Origin: Peptococcaceae bacterium UBA5752 | GTDB lineage: Bacteria; Bacillota; Dehalobacteriia; UBA4068 | Reading direction: 5' to 3' | DNA length: 64,000 bases | NCBI GenBank assembly: GCA_002419055.1 | Contig: DIFI01000013.1 | Coordinates: forward strand, 106,758-170,757 | Shown: piece by piece, positions 23,653-33,550 of the stretch | Numbering within the stretch: position 1 is the first letter of the stretch | How the letters are laid out: each line of letters starts with the position of its first letter | Notes under the pieces: model-generated | Told to the model about the DNA's origin: nothing | Seen by the model: the letters and a program-made list of their open reading frames with translations, nothing else | Database searches by the model: none | Position numbers and translations under genes: made by a program

Positions 23653-25803
23653 ATGTCCATAAAAATCGCGCTTGCCGGAAACCCAAATTCGGGCAAGACA
23701 ACGTTATTTAATTCGCTGACCGGCTCCAACCAGTTCGTTGGCAACTGGCCCGGTGTCACTGTGGAGAAGAAAGAGGGTAAGCTAAAGGGACACAAGGATG
23801 TGGTTATTATAGACCTGCCCGGCATCTACTCGCTGTCGCCGTACACGCTCGAAGAAGTAGTGGCGCGAAATTATCTTATAAACGAACGTCCCGACGCTAT
23901 TCTTAACATCATTGACGGCACGAATCTGGAGCGTAACCTGTATCTTACTACACAACTCACTGAACTTGGTATCCCGATAGTGGTAGCCGTAAATATGATG
24001 GACGTAGTGGCAAAAAGCGGTGACAAGATCAACGTTGATCGGCTTACAAAAGAGCTCGGCTGCCCTGTGATAGAAATCTCCGCGTTGAAAGGTACCGGCA
24101 TTACCGAGGCCGCCGAAAAAGCAGTTTCTTTTGCCGAGGGAAAAGTCACGATGACGCCGCAGCACAGCTTTTGCGGCAGTGTGGAGCACACCATCGCGCA
24201 CATCGAAGAAGCCACAGTCGGGAAAGTCTCCGAAGCACAACAGCGCTGGTTCGCCATCAAGCTATTTGAGCGTGACCCAAAAGTCATAAAACAGCTTGCA
24301 TTGGACGATGATCTGGTTATGCACATCGAAGAAGACATTAAGTGCTGCGAAACCGAGTTGGTCGATGACGCTGAAAGTATCATTACTCAGGAGCGATACA
24401 CCTACATAACCTCTATTATCAAGGACTGTAACACAAAAAAGAACAAATATAATCTTTCGATCTCTGATAAGATCGATCGCGTCGTCACCAACCGTTTTCT
24501 GGCGCTGCCCATTTTTGCTGTTGTTATGATTGTCATCTATTACGTCTCTGTCACTACTGTAGGGGCATACCTTACCAACTGGACCAATGATGTACTGTTC
24601 GGCAATATTATCCCGCCCGCTATTGAGAGTTTCCTCGTTTATGTTGGCTGTGCCGACTGGCTGCAGGGGTTGATTCTTGACGGCATCATCAGTGGCGTGG
24701 GTGCTGTCATCGGTTTCGTACCGCAGATGCTCATTTTGTTTATCTTCCTTGCTTTTCTTGAGGCTTGCGGTTATATGGCACGAATCGCCTTCATTATGGA
24801 CAGAATCTTCCGCAAGTTCGGGCTGTCCGGAAAGAGCTTTATCCCCATGCTAATCGGTACAGGCTGCGGCGTCCCCGGCATCATGGCCTCCCGAACCATT
24901 GAAAATGATCGCGACCGCAAGATGACAATTATAACCACTACCTTCATTCCCTGCGGCGCGAAGCTGCCGATCATCGCCCTCATCGCGGGCACACTGTTCA
25001 ATGGCGCATGGTGGGTCGCGCCCAGCGCATATTTTGTAGGTATCGCCGCCATCATCTGCTCCGGCATTATTTTGAAGAAAACAAAGCTGTTTTCCGGCAA
25101 CCCCGCCCCCTTCGTTATGGAACTGCCAGCTTATCATTTGCCTACCTTTGGCAATGTTATGCGGAGCATGTGGGAGCGCGGCTGGAGCTTCATCAAGAAG
25201 GCCGGTACGATAATCTTGGTTTCAACTATCTTTGTGTGGTTCACCTCTAACTTCGGCATCGTTGATGGTAAGTTTGTCATAGTCGATAATTTGAGCGACG
25301 GTTTTCTCGCTGTTATCGGCAGTGCCATAGCTTGGGTATTCACTCCTCTCGGCTGGGGCAACTGGCAGGCAGCCGTAGCCACAATCACCGGACTTGTGGC
25401 AAAGGAAAATGTCGTAGGAACCTTTGGTGTGCTGTATGGCTTTGCCGAGGTCGCCGAGGACGGTACCGAGATATGGGGAACACTGGCTAGCAGTTTTACC
25501 GCTCTCGCAGCTTACTCCTTCCTCGTTTTCAATCTGCTCTGCGCCCCCTGCTTCGCTGCCATTGGCGCTATCCGCCGTGAAATGAACAATGCCAAATGGA
25601 CATGGTTTGCCATTGGCTACCAAACCTGTTTTGGCTACGTCACGGCACTGTGCGTCTATCAGTTTGGCAATTTGTTCGCGGGAAACGGCTTTGGCATCCC
25701 CACAGCAGCCGCTTTCATCATCGTTGCCGTGTTCCTTTTCATGCTGTTCAGACCATACAAAGATAGTAATATACTGAAAACAGCCGTTAGTATCAAAGCA
25801 TAA
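23653..25803 (+). CDS. feoB: Ferrous iron transporter FeoB
   Basis: 716-residue inner-membrane Fe(II) transporter. The N-terminal G domain (about 1-165) has G1 GNPNSGKTT, G3 DLPG, G4 NMMD and G5 SALKG. A helical spacer follows, then about eight membrane helices (280-705) with the Gate motifs GCGVPGIMASRT and GAKLPI. The ribosome binding site AAGGAGG is ten bases before ATG 23653. Codon use is noticeably more GC-rich than in the surface-protein genes to the left. Confidence 0.96.
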   Translation: MSIKIALAGNPNSGKTTLFNSLTGSNQFVGNWPGVTVEKKEGKLKGHKDVVIIDLPGIYSLSPYTLEEVVARNYLINERPDAILNIIDGTNLERNLYLTTQLTELGIPIVVAVNMMDVVAKSGDKINVDRLTKELGCPVIEISALKGTGITEAAEKAVSFAEGKVTMTPQHSFCGSVEHTIAHIEEATVGKVSEAQQRWFAIKLFERDPKVIKQLALDDDLVMHIEEDIKCCETELVDDAESIITQERYTYITSIIKDCNTKKNKYNLSISDKIDRVVTNRFLALPIFAVVMIVIYYVSVTTVGAYLTNWTNDVLFGNIIPPAIESFLVYVGCADWLQGLILDGIISGVGAVIGFVPQMLILFIFLAFLEACGYMARIAFIMDRIFRKFGLSGKSFIPMLIGTGCGVPGIMASRTIENDRDRKMTIITTTFIPCGAKLPIIALIAGTLFNGAWWVAPSAYFVGIAAIICSGIILKKTKLFSGNPAPFVMELPAYHLPTFGNVMRSMWERGWSFIKKAGTIILVSTIFVWFTSNFGIVDGKFVIVDNLSDGFLAVIGSAIAWVFTPLGWGNWQAAVATITGLVAKENVVGTFGVLYGFAEVAEDGTEIWGTLASSFTALAAYSFLVFNLLCAPCFAAIGAIRREMNNAKWTWFAIGYQTCFGYVTALCVYQFGNLFAGNGFGIPTAAAFIIVAVFLFMLFRPYKDSNILKTAVSIKA

Positions 25804-25815
25804 GGAGAAATAAAA

Positions 25816-25995
25816 ATGGGTGCAACAATTATAATCAGTGCCGTCATCATAGCAATAGTTGTCACAATCATCGGTAAGATGGTCAAAGACAAAAAGAACG
25901 GCCAAGCTACCGGCTGTGGCTGTGGATGCGCCAACTGCCCCAGCGCACGTATGTGCCACAAAGAAGACAAGAATGAGCAGTATTACTGCACCTGA
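25816..25995 (+). CDS. FeoB-associated Cys-rich membrane protein
   Basis: 59-residue peptide: one membrane helix (residues about 3-20, TIIISAVIIAIVVTIIG), a basic stretch, then a cysteine-rich tail CGCGCANCPSARMC. This matches the small FeoB-associated Cys-rich proteins often found just after feoB, thought to help iron delivery. AAGGAGA lies seven bases before ATG 25816, and it starts 13 bases after the feoB stop. Confidence 0.88.
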   Translation: MGATIIISAVIIAIVVTIIGKMVKDKKNGQATGCGCGCANCPSARMCHKEDKNEQYYCT

Positions 25996-26104
25996 GACTT
26001 ACACTATATATGGCAATTATTAGCTAAAAGCTCAACTGTGGCATAGCGCTTAGATCATAATGCTTTTTTTGCCGGAGCCTTCACTCGTAATATTAATCTG
26101 GTGA

Positions 26105-26610
26105 AGCGGAAGCACCGATTTATCAGCCGCCAACCCCTGGGATACATTTTCTTCGTTACTGAACTTTTCTCAGATGATCAGCACATACACAATAGGATTT
26201 ATTCTGTTAATCCTTATAACAGTAGGGACTCTGTTTATTGAAAGATTTTTTTGCCGTTACCTCTGCCCTCTTGGCGCTATCTTCAATATCATATCTAAAC
26301 TTAGTATGATTAAAATTAGGATGCCAAAAGAAAAATGTGGCAACTGCAAAACATGCACAAATAATTGTACAATGGTCATCCCGTTAAATATCAAGAATAT
26401 TATCAGAGGCGGCGAATGTATCAGCTGTATGAAATGTATCGAAGCATGCCCTCATAATAATGCTCAAACTAATATAAGTAGACAGTATTTTAACGCTAAA
26501 CTTGCAAGTACAGTAGCTGTTGCAGCCCTTATATGCTTCTTGCTTTTTGGTGCAGCGAAGGAATTATCTCTGCCGTAGAAGATGCTCTTGCTCAGGCAGA
26601 ACAGAATTGA
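26105..26610 (+). pseudogene. Decayed 4Fe-4S polyferredoxin / FMN-binding protein gene
   Basis: Remnant of a membrane ferredoxin (NapH-like). The longest open part (ATG 26174 to 26578) has one helix, FFCRYLCPLGAIFNI and two 4Fe-4S clusters (CGNCKTCTNNC and CISCMKCIEAC). Family-like sequence (DLSAANPWDTFSSLL) continues in frame upstream of that ATG back to an in-frame TGA at 26102, so the normal N-terminal helices are missing. Downstream, in another frame, 26560-26610 encodes ISAVEDALAQAEQN and a stop, typical of the end of an FMN-binding domain. It seems to be a gene collapsed by deletions and a frameshift, once part of the iron/redox neighbourhood. Confidence 0.65.
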
Positions 26611-26655
26611 CAATAAAAACGGCCAAAGCGCTTAAGAAGACCTCGACCAATTATA

Positions 26656-26680
26656 AAGGGCGTTCTTTTTGAACGCCCTT
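26656..26680. terminator. Terminator between feo region and KimA-like gene
   Basis: AAGGGCGTTC (26656-26665), five T, GAACGCCCTT (26671-26680). Positioned to serve both convergent sides. Confidence 0.75.
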
Positions 26681-26703
26681 AGCTTTAGCATATTATAATT
26701 AGA

Positions 26704-28569
26704 TTAATTATGATATTCTGGTAATTTTTCTTTTAACTGAAGAGGTATAGTGGCAATAACAATACCCTTATGCTTAAGAAGCTGTCTGCCTAAATATTTT
26801 CCCGTCTGATTATGCAGTAACCTTTGCCACCATTTTTCCACTATAAACTCCGGAATAACTACAGTTATAATATTTCCTTTGGTAATTCCGTATTCTTCAG
26901 ACTGAATAAACTCGATTAAAGGACCAACTATTTTTCTATATGGAGAATATTTTACAATTATCGGGATACCGGTATTTAGAAGTTCAAACCTTTCTTTTAC
27001 CTTTTTCCCGTGCTCCTCGTCAATCGACACATTAAATGCAATTATATTATCAGATACTGATCTTGCATATTTTAACGCTCTCAAACTTGCCCGGTTGATG
27101 CTTTCAATAGGTACAATAACATGATTTGTATATTTGTCATTTGGAATTTTTCCATCTTTGAGAGCATCAGCCGGTACTTTTAAGTGTTTTCCAACATTCA
27201 TATAATGACTTTTTACTTTTGACATTAAGAAAATTAATATTGGAATTACTACAATAACAACCCATGCTCCGTGTCTGAACTTTGTAAATGCAATAATTAC
27301 TACAACAACAGCAGTGACCGTAGCTCCCAAACCGTTGATCACTGCTTTATGCACCCAATGATCTCCGCGATCGGTCAACCATTTTTTAAACATTCCAAAT
27401 TGAGAAAGAGTAAATGAGATAAATACACCTATAGCATATAGGGGTATCAGCGCAGTTGTGCTGCCTTTAAATACTATAATTAGAACAGCAGCCATAACAG
27501 TTAATGCAATGATACCGTTAGAATAACTAAGGCGGTCTCCCCTTACACTAAACTGCCTTGGTGCATATCCATTTTTGGCGATCATTGATAAGAGGATCGG
27601 AAAACCGGAATATGAGGTGTTTGCAGCCATTGCAAGAATGATTGCCGTAGTCGCTTGAATAAAGTAATACATGAAATTATGTCCGAATATCTGTGACGCA
27701 ATTAAAGACAATACCGTTTTATCAGCTGCCGGTGTAACCTGATAGAGCCTAGCAAGAACCGAAGTTCCGCCGAAAATCACCAACACACAAATTGCAAGCA
27801 GAACAAGAACTTTTTGCGCATTTTTGACCTGTGGTTCCTTAAAGTTTGGTACTGAATTACTAACCGCCTCAACGCCCGTAATTGCTGCACATCCGTTTGA
27901 AAATGCGGCTAAAATCAGTATTACACTCAATGACTTTGTCTGCGTAACCAAAGCTGTCGATGCTTCAACGGGGTGTTTAATACCAAGAAAGTATTCTATA
28001 ATACCTACTATAATCATTATGAGGATTGCAACAATAAAGGCATATGTTGGAAAGCTGAAAAGTCTGGATGATTCTCTGATACCCCTCAGGTTGCCTATCA
28101 TCATCACAACAAGGATCAGCAAACAAATAGGTACATTGTACGGCAGTAGCATAGGAAATGCCGAAGTAATTGCTGCTGTGGCTGATGAGATACTGACGGC
28201 TACGGTTAAGGTATAGTCGACGGTCAGAGAAGCACCGGCTGTAAGGCCGGGAAGCACTCCAAGATTGTCAGAAGCAACGATGTATGAACCGCCGCCCCCG
28301 GGATAGCTGTGTACAGTTTGCCTATAGGAAAATATTAATATAAAGAGCAAAATAATTATTGCTGCTGTTATATAAGTTAAATAAGAAAATGCCAATAAAG
28401 CTATTACAGGCACCAAAACACGAAGAATTTCCTCGGATGCATAAGCAACCGAGGAAATGGCATCGCTTGCCAAAATAGGAAGCCCCCATATAATGCTATA
28501 CTTTTGTCCTTCTATTTCTTCATTTCCCAATGGTTTCCCGATTAGAAACCGCTTTATATTGTCTATCAT
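26704..28569 (-). CDS. APC-family permease, KimA-like (potassium uptake)
   Basis: 621-residue membrane transporter of the APC superfamily with about twelve helices (30-460) and a ~150-residue cytoplasmic C-terminal domain resembling universal stress protein folds (HVIVPIESINRASLRALKYA). The opening IIWGLPILASDAISSVAYASEE and YPGGGGSYIVASDNLG match the KimA/YdaO group, K+ importers in Bacillus, often under c-di-AMP control. No ydaO riboswitch is visible upstream. An amino-acid substrate cannot be excluded. Transcribed alone. Confidence 0.8.
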   Translation of the reverse strand: MIDNIKRFLIGKPLGNEEIEGQKYSIIWGLPILASDAISSVAYASEEILRVLVPVIALLAFSYLTYITAAIIILLFILIFSYRQTVHSYPGGGGSYIVASDNLGVLPGLTAGASLTVDYTLTVAVSISSATAAITSAFPMLLPYNVPICLLILVVMMIGNLRGIRESSRLFSFPTYAFIVAILIMIIVGIIEYFLGIKHPVEASTALVTQTKSLSVILILAAFSNGCAAITGVEAVSNSVPNFKEPQVKNAQKVLVLLAICVLVIFGGTSVLARLYQVTPAADKTVLSLIASQIFGHNFMYYFIQATTAIILAMAANTSYSGFPILLSMIAKNGYAPRQFSVRGDRLSYSNGIIALTVMAAVLIIVFKGSTTALIPLYAIGVFISFTLSQFGMFKKWLTDRGDHWVHKAVINGLGATVTAVVVVIIAFTKFRHGAWVVIVVIPILIFLMSKVKSHYMNVGKHLKVPADALKDGKIPNDKYTNHVIVPIESINRASLRALKYARSVSDNIIAFNVSIDEEHGKKVKERFELLNTGIPIIVKYSPYRKIVGPLIEFIQSEEYGITKGNIITVVIPEFIVEKWWQRLLHNQTGKYLGRQLLKHKGIVIATIPLQLKEKLPEYHN

Positions 28570-28875
28570 ATCCGATCCTTAAATAATGTTTTTAGTTTAT
28601 ATATTAAGCATTTAAAACATGGTCAATACTTTACATCTGATATTTTTTTTCAGAATAAAATAGAACATCAGAATATTATGGTTTTTAGTGTTAGATTATA
28701 TAGTAGCACTCCTCCACCGTTTTTTCCATATTTTTTAAATAATCAGATTATAATTAACTAATTTTAATTCACATTACTTTCATAAATAATTCAACTAACA
28801 TTCAGAATCATTACAATGGTCGGACACTTGTTAAGGCTAAACTATAAGTATAACTAGAAACGAAAGGGATGTAAT
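28570..28875. other. Divergent AT-rich promoter region
   Basis: About 306 bases between the KimA-like and lipoprotein genes. A -10-like TATAAC near 28850 with TTGTTA about 15 bases earlier is a weak candidate for the 28876 gene. I see no gene and no recognisable riboswitch. Confidence 0.4.
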
Positions 28876-30618
28876 ATGAAAAGCAACAAATTTATTTTTA
28901 CTGTGATTGCATTGATTATATGTTTTGCATTGTTTTTAGCAGGTTGCTCTGACAATTCAACGAATGATACATCAACAAGTGCCGATACAGTCACATCATC
29001 AGATGCCATGACTGTTGAGTACGACACTGATGACTATTATTTCGATTGGCAATCACAAAGCTATACGACAATAAACCTAAACAACGGTTCTTCCACCATT
29101 ACACAAAGTGGAATTTATAATATCACAGGTACATTAGATGATGGCAGCCTGATCGTTTGTGTTGATAAGTCAGCCGACGACGGAACCGTTTATCTTGTTT
29201 TGAACGGTGCAAATATCTCAAGTTCTGACAGTGCACCCATTTATATCATTAATGCCCAAAAGGTTGTGTTGATACTTGAAGACGGTACTCAAAACACTAT
29301 ATATCAAGGAAGTTCCGTTAAAACCGACGATAGCGGAAATCCAAGCGCAGCGATCTTTTCCAAATCTGACCTGACAATTACCGGCAGCGGCACGTTAATA
29401 GTTACCAGCGATTATAATGACGGTATTACAAGCAAAGATACATTTAAGATGACTGACGGTACGCTGATTGTTAATGCAGCACAGGACGGTATTGTCGGCA
29501 AGGATTTATTAGCTGTTGAAAACGGAAATATTACCATTACCTCAAAAAAAGACGGTATGCGCTCAACAAATGACGACGATGATGGAATGGGAAATGTAGT
29601 GATTGACGGCGGCACCTTTAACATCACTGCCAATAATGACGGCATACAGGCTTATGCTCTCTTACAAATCTACGGAGGTACATTTGACATTACCACGTAC
29701 GGTGGTTATACAGGAAGCACAACCAATGGCAATTTCGGTGTTATGCAAGACAATACAACTACATCAGCCGAAACTGACAGTATGAAAGCTCTCAAAGGAA
29801 GCCAAAGTCTTATTATCAACGGTGGAACATTCAAGATTTCCTCATCAGATGATGCAGTCCATTCCAACGGTGATATAACTATCGCGGGCGGAACCTTCAC
29901 AATACAAACAGACAATGACGCGATCCACTCTGATGCAAATATTAATATTACAGCAGGGTCAATTACCATAGAAAATTGTTATGAGAGTATTGAAGCGGCA
30001 AACGTTACCATTGAAGGCGGCGATATTAATATGACATCAAGCGATGATGGATTCAATGTAAATAGTTCTTCCGGTATTTTGACAATCAACGGTGGCGAGA
30101 TATATTTAAATGTCGGCGGTGACGGAGTAGACTCAAACGGTTCTGTCATGATGAGTGGAGGCACAGTCTATATTGACGGTCCAACAAATAATGGCAATGG
30201 CGCTATCGACTATAATAGTTCATTTGAAATCACGGGCGGCACAATAATTGCCGCAGGCAGCAGTAGCATGGCAGAAGTCCCTGACAGCGGCACGCAGCCT
30301 TCAATATTGATGTATTACAGCTCAAGTCAAGCTGCAGAAACAACAATTACGCTTAAGGACAGTAGTGGAAATATAATCGCAGCCTATACACCAACAAAGC
30401 TGTATGAATCTGTTGCAATCTCTACACCGAAATTATCCACCGGATCAACCTACACATTGTATTCGGGTAACTCGGAAGTTGTAACCTTCAAGATCATAGA
30501 TACCATAACCTATCTTGATGAGAACGGCATTACTACCAAACAGGGTATGAGTACAGGAGGTGGCGGTACCGTCGGTGGGATGGGTGGCGGACAAAGCGGC
30601 AGACCCGGTGGCCGTTAA
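28876..30618 (+). CDS. Carbohydrate-binding beta-helix lipoprotein (Cthe_2159-like)
   Basis: 580-residue lipoprotein: signal peptide with lipobox FLAGC (Cys about residue 24), Thr/Ser-rich linker, then a long right-handed beta-helix (about 50-480) with recurring INGGTFKISSSDDAVHS-type turns. This pattern matches the DUF4353/carbohydrate-binding family of Clostridium thermocellum Cthe_2159, which binds cellulose and pectin-like polymers. Acidic DDD turns suggest calcium binding. A small beta domain follows and the protein ends in a Gly/Arg-rich tail (GGMGGGQSGRPGGR). GAAAGGGATG precedes ATG 28876. Monocistronic, with a terminator at 30673. Confidence 0.8.
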   Translation: MKSNKFIFTVIALIICFALFLAGCSDNSTNDTSTSADTVTSSDAMTVEYDTDDYYFDWQSQSYTTINLNNGSSTITQSGIYNITGTLDDGSLIVCVDKSADDGTVYLVLNGANISSSDSAPIYIINAQKVVLILEDGTQNTIYQGSSVKTDDSGNPSAAIFSKSDLTITGSGTLIVTSDYNDGITSKDTFKMTDGTLIVNAAQDGIVGKDLLAVENGNITITSKKDGMRSTNDDDDGMGNVVIDGGTFNITANNDGIQAYALLQIYGGTFDITTYGGYTGSTTNGNFGVMQDNTTTSAETDSMKALKGSQSLIINGGTFKISSSDDAVHSNGDITIAGGTFTIQTDNDAIHSDANINITAGSITIENCYESIEAANVTIEGGDINMTSSDDGFNVNSSSGILTINGGEIYLNVGGDGVDSNGSVMMSGGTVYIDGPTNNGNGAIDYNSSFEITGGTIIAAGSSSMAEVPDSGTQPSILMYYSSSQAAETTITLKDSSGNIIAAYTPTKLYESVAISTPKLSTGSTYTLYSGNSEVVTFKIIDTITYLDENGITTKQGMSTGGGGTVGGMGGGQSGRPGGR

Positions 30619-30672
30619 GTAACTTCGCCGTGCTTGTAAAACAGTTCCAATTTCTTCAATTCTTTCTCTGAA

Positions 30673-30700
30673 TAAAAACCGGTCAAACGACCGGTTTTTA
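30673..30700 (+). terminator. Terminator after beta-helix lipoprotein
   Basis: TAAAAACCGGTC (30673-30684), AAAC, GACCGGTTTTTA (30689-30700). Preceding bases (TTGTAAAACAGTTCCAATTT) resemble, weakly, the leading part of the repeat family described at 57.4 kb. Confidence 0.85.
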
Positions 30701-30781
30701 TTTCTTCATTAAGAGTAAACATAATTCTTGTGCCAAATATTTTTCAGTGATGTTTAACAAACAATCGGACAACAACTAACA

Positions 30782-32269
30782 TTATTGCTCAATAGCATTG
30801 TATAGCGTCAAGCTGTCTGTCCACCTACCCTCCTCGGTGCTGCCCATCACTACACAGACATATAAATCGTTATCTATATATGCGGAAGATACCAGACAGC
30901 TGCCGGCTTTTTCACTATTACCGGTTTTTAATCCGATGGCGCATTGGTAATAATACTGGCCTTCGGGATTGATCAGCTCGTTGGTATTATTATAGGTTAT
31001 CTGCTGACCGCTCAGCCAGTCATCGGAAATACAGTAGCTGCCGGCAATAGCGCACAGTGTTTTTGATTTCAAAAACTTTCTTGCAATACGGGCAAGATCA
31101 TACGCTGTTGTATACTGACCGTCCGCATCATAGCCGTCTGGATTGATAAAATTCGAATCATCGGCGCCGCAATCGGCCGCCTTTTCGTTCATGGCTTTAA
31201 CAAAAGCCCTAATTGCTTCATCTATAGATAAATCATCGTCACTACATATTTTTCTGCCTGTATACACTGCGAGAGCATATGCAGCATCGTTGCCGGACGG
31301 CAATAAAAGGGCATCTAATAATTGGCGGATCGTTAACTCGTTTCCGGGGTACAGCCATGCACGGGATGCATCCTCGGCAATTTGTTGTACTTCTTGACCG
31401 ACAGTAACCTTATCGTCCTCGTCACAATAATCCAAAACCGTTAATGCAGTAAGCATTTTAGCCGTGCTGGCCGGTGCGATTTGCTGATTGCTCTCTTTAT
31501 CGTATAATATGGTATTTGAACTTATATTCCATAAATAAGCATTAGTTGCGCTGATGGCTTCAGAAATCTCTTCTGTTTGCATCTTGGGCGATTGTTCGGA
31601 AACTTCAATATCTTGGTTTGAAACCTCTGCTGATTGCAGATGATCGCTCTTTTCAGTATAACCTGTTATATAAACAGCAACCAAAACAAATACCACTAGA
31701 ACTACAATACCGCCCGCGTCATGCCGCTTTCTGTAATATTTGCCGTCAACCTGCTTTAAGATGCCAACCTTTTTACGTAGATGCGGCAGACGATATAAAA
31801 TAATTTTCGCTATAATAAAGCCGCATAGTGTACCGATTGTGTTCAAGATAATATCGTCAATATCCGTACTTCTTGCGCCAAATAACTGCAGTAACTCAAT
31901 CATCAGCGATAATCCGGCTCCTGCCAAAAGCGTAATATGGAGTTTTTGACATTTGTTAGAAAGCAAAACCAATAATACACCCAATGGCATAAATAGAATA
32001 ATATTGCCAAAAAAATTCAGCGGATTACTGAACGCCGTAGACAGGGCCTCAAACGGCATCAGATTGATGTTACCGCCACCATGCAAAACAAAATCGGGCG
32101 ATACCGTTAAAGAGAAAACCGCTGATAGGTAAAGCCCTGAAATTAGAATCATCAGTCTCCAAAACCAATTGCTTTTCTCGTTTTTAATCCGCAATCTGAT
32201 TGTGGATATAAGCAAAAACAATATACTTGCCGCAAATCCCGAAAATAGATATTCGGTTACACCTTGCAT
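30782..32269 (-). CDS. VanZ domain fused to S11 D-Ala-D-Ala carboxypeptidase
   Basis: 495-residue membrane protein. Residues about 1-165 form a VanZ-like domain with four or five helices (NLMPFEALSTAF, GNIILFMPLGVLLVLL, ARSTDIDDIILNTIGTLCGF). A further helix (about 188-208) leads to an external S11-type penicillin-binding D,D-carboxypeptidase (about 240-495) with catalytic motifs STAK, SGN and KTG. Such an enzyme trims terminal D-Ala from stem peptides, lowering the number of vancomycin targets, the job of VanY in classic clusters. VanY there is a metallopeptidase, so this is a different solution. AGGAGG precedes ATG 32269. It lies 144 bases downstream of vanS and is likely in the vanRS operon or regulon. 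Confidence 0.85.
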   Translation of the reverse strand: MQGVTEYLFSGFAASILFLLISTIRLRIKNEKSNWFWRLMILISGLYLSAVFSLTVSPDFVLHGGGNINLMPFEALSTAFSNPLNFFGNIILFMPLGVLLVLLSNKCQKLHITLLAGAGLSLMIELLQLFGARSTDIDDIILNTIGTLCGFIIAKIILYRLPHLRKKVGILKQVDGKYYRKRHDAGGIVVLVVFVLVAVYITGYTEKSDHLQSAEVSNQDIEVSEQSPKMQTEEISEAISATNAYLWNISSNTILYDKESNQQIAPASTAKMLTALTVLDYCDEDDKVTVGQEVQQIAEDASRAWLYPGNELTIRQLLDALLLPSGNDAAYALAVYTGRKICSDDDLSIDEAIRAFVKAMNEKAADCGADDSNFINPDGYDADGQYTTAYDLARIARKFLKSKTLCAIAGSYCISDDWLSGQQITYNNTNELINPEGQYYYQCAIGLKTGNSEKAGSCLVSSAYIDNDLYVCVVMGSTEEGRWTDSLTLYNAIEQ

Positions 32270-32413
32270 ATTGAAACAACCTCCTAAAAAGCCCGGTTCC
32301 CCTTGATAACATAATTCTACCGAAAAAGAACCGGGGAATCTTTAAGACGAGGTGATTAATTTATTAAGAAACAGTTAAGAAGTCCTTGAGATTTTGTCAC
32401 CTGCTTAATTCAA

Positions 32414-33550
32414 TTAGTTATTAGGCAAAATAATCGTAAACACCGTATGTGATTGGTCGCTTTGAGCCTCTATCGCACCTCCGTGAAGTGTTACGATATC
32501 CTTTGCTATTGCAAGCCCCAACCCTGCGCCGCCTGTAGACGTGGAGCGGGCATCATCCAAACGATAGAACTTTTCAAAAATACATTCTAGCTTTTCTTGG
32601 GGAATAGTTCCTTCATTTTCGAATCGGATTACAGCCATATTATCACGAGTCTCAGCAGAAATATTAATATTGCTGTTGTCAGCACCATATACAATAGCAT
32701 TTTTTAGTATGTTATTAAAAACTCTCGCCAGCTTATCGGAGTCACCATAGATTGTCATATCCTCGGCGGTATGGATATCTACTTGCTGACCATTGGCCGA
32801 AATCTGGGGATATGCTTCATCAACCATCTGAATCAGCATATAATACAAGTCAATACTTTCTTTTTTCAGTGGTACGGTTTGCAGATTATAACGTGTAATC
32901 TCAAAAAACTCATTAATCAGGCTTTCCAGCCGGTAGGCCTTATCAAGCGTTATATGGACATACTTAGCTCTTTGCTCTATTGGCATGTCCTGGGATTCGT
33001 CAAGCAGGCTCAAATAGCCGATGACCGAGGTCAGAGGCGTTTTAATATCATGTGCCAAGTAAACCACTAAATCATTTTTACGTTGTTCGGATTCCTGCGC
33101 TTCTTTGGCTCGCATTTCCAATTTATCTTTTACCTGGTTGAGCTTTTCTTCCATAAACCTCAGTTCGGGGCTCATAGCGATTCTATACTGAGATTCTCCT
33201 GCTAACCTATCCACACCTACAACGATTTCATCGAAATAACCGGTAAACCAGGTCAATGAAAAACGAAAGAGAATTATAAAAAAAATAATGATCGTTACCA
33301 TCATGATCATATCAATATTGTTTCTCACATAAATACCATAAATAACTGTGGCATCATCCCAGGGCATGCCTGTTGTGTTGGCAATAATCTGCGTAATAGT
33401 GTTGCCTATATATCCTCTTCCGGCGGAACGTAATAATAAAACCATCATTATGGCGGCTATAAGAATGACCATCGTCTGAATAAAGATTTTTCTGATAAGC
33501 CTTTGATATGGTTTATTGCAAATAGTTTCATTTTTCAATTTTATAGCCAA
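32414..33550 (-). CDS. vanS: VanS-type sensor histidine kinase
   Basis: 378-residue membrane kinase. Two helices (about 25-45 and 78-98) flank a short external loop. The H-box is in VYLAHDIKTPLTSVIGYLSLLDES, with N-box DKLARVFNNILKNA, F-box EKFYRLDDARS and G-box GGAGLGLAIAK. Several stretches are as I remember them from enterococcal VanS (VHITLDKAYRLE, FFEITRYNLQT). It starts at TTG 33550 inside the end of vanR (23-base overlap). It should phosphorylate VanR in response to glycopeptides or cell-wall stress. Confidence 0.92.
   Translation of the reverse strand: MAIKLKNETICNKPYQRLIRKIFIQTMVILIAAIMMVLLLRSAGRGYIGNTITQIIANTTGMPWDDATVIYGIYVRNNIDMIMMVTIIIFFIILFRFSLTWFTGYFDEIVVGVDRLAGESQYRIAMSPELRFMEEKLNQVKDKLEMRAKEAQESEQRKNDLVVYLAHDIKTPLTSVIGYLSLLDESQDMPIEQRAKYVHITLDKAYRLESLINEFFEITRYNLQTVPLKKESIDLYYMLIQMVDEAYPQISANGQQVDIHTAEDMTIYGDSDKLARVFNNILKNAIVYGADNSNINISAETRDNMAVIRFENEGTIPQEKLECIFEKFYRLDDARSTSTGGAGLGLAIAKDIVTLHGGAIEAQSDQSHTVFTIILPNN

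Noticed and set aside
25222..25959. 245-codon minus-strand frame over the end of feoB
   Set aside because: Antisense to feoB and the FeoB-associated peptide; no plausible domains.
28570..28875. ydaO (c-di-AMP) riboswitch upstream of the KimA-like permease
   Set aside because: The upstream sequence is AT-rich and lacks the GC-rich conserved blocks of that class.
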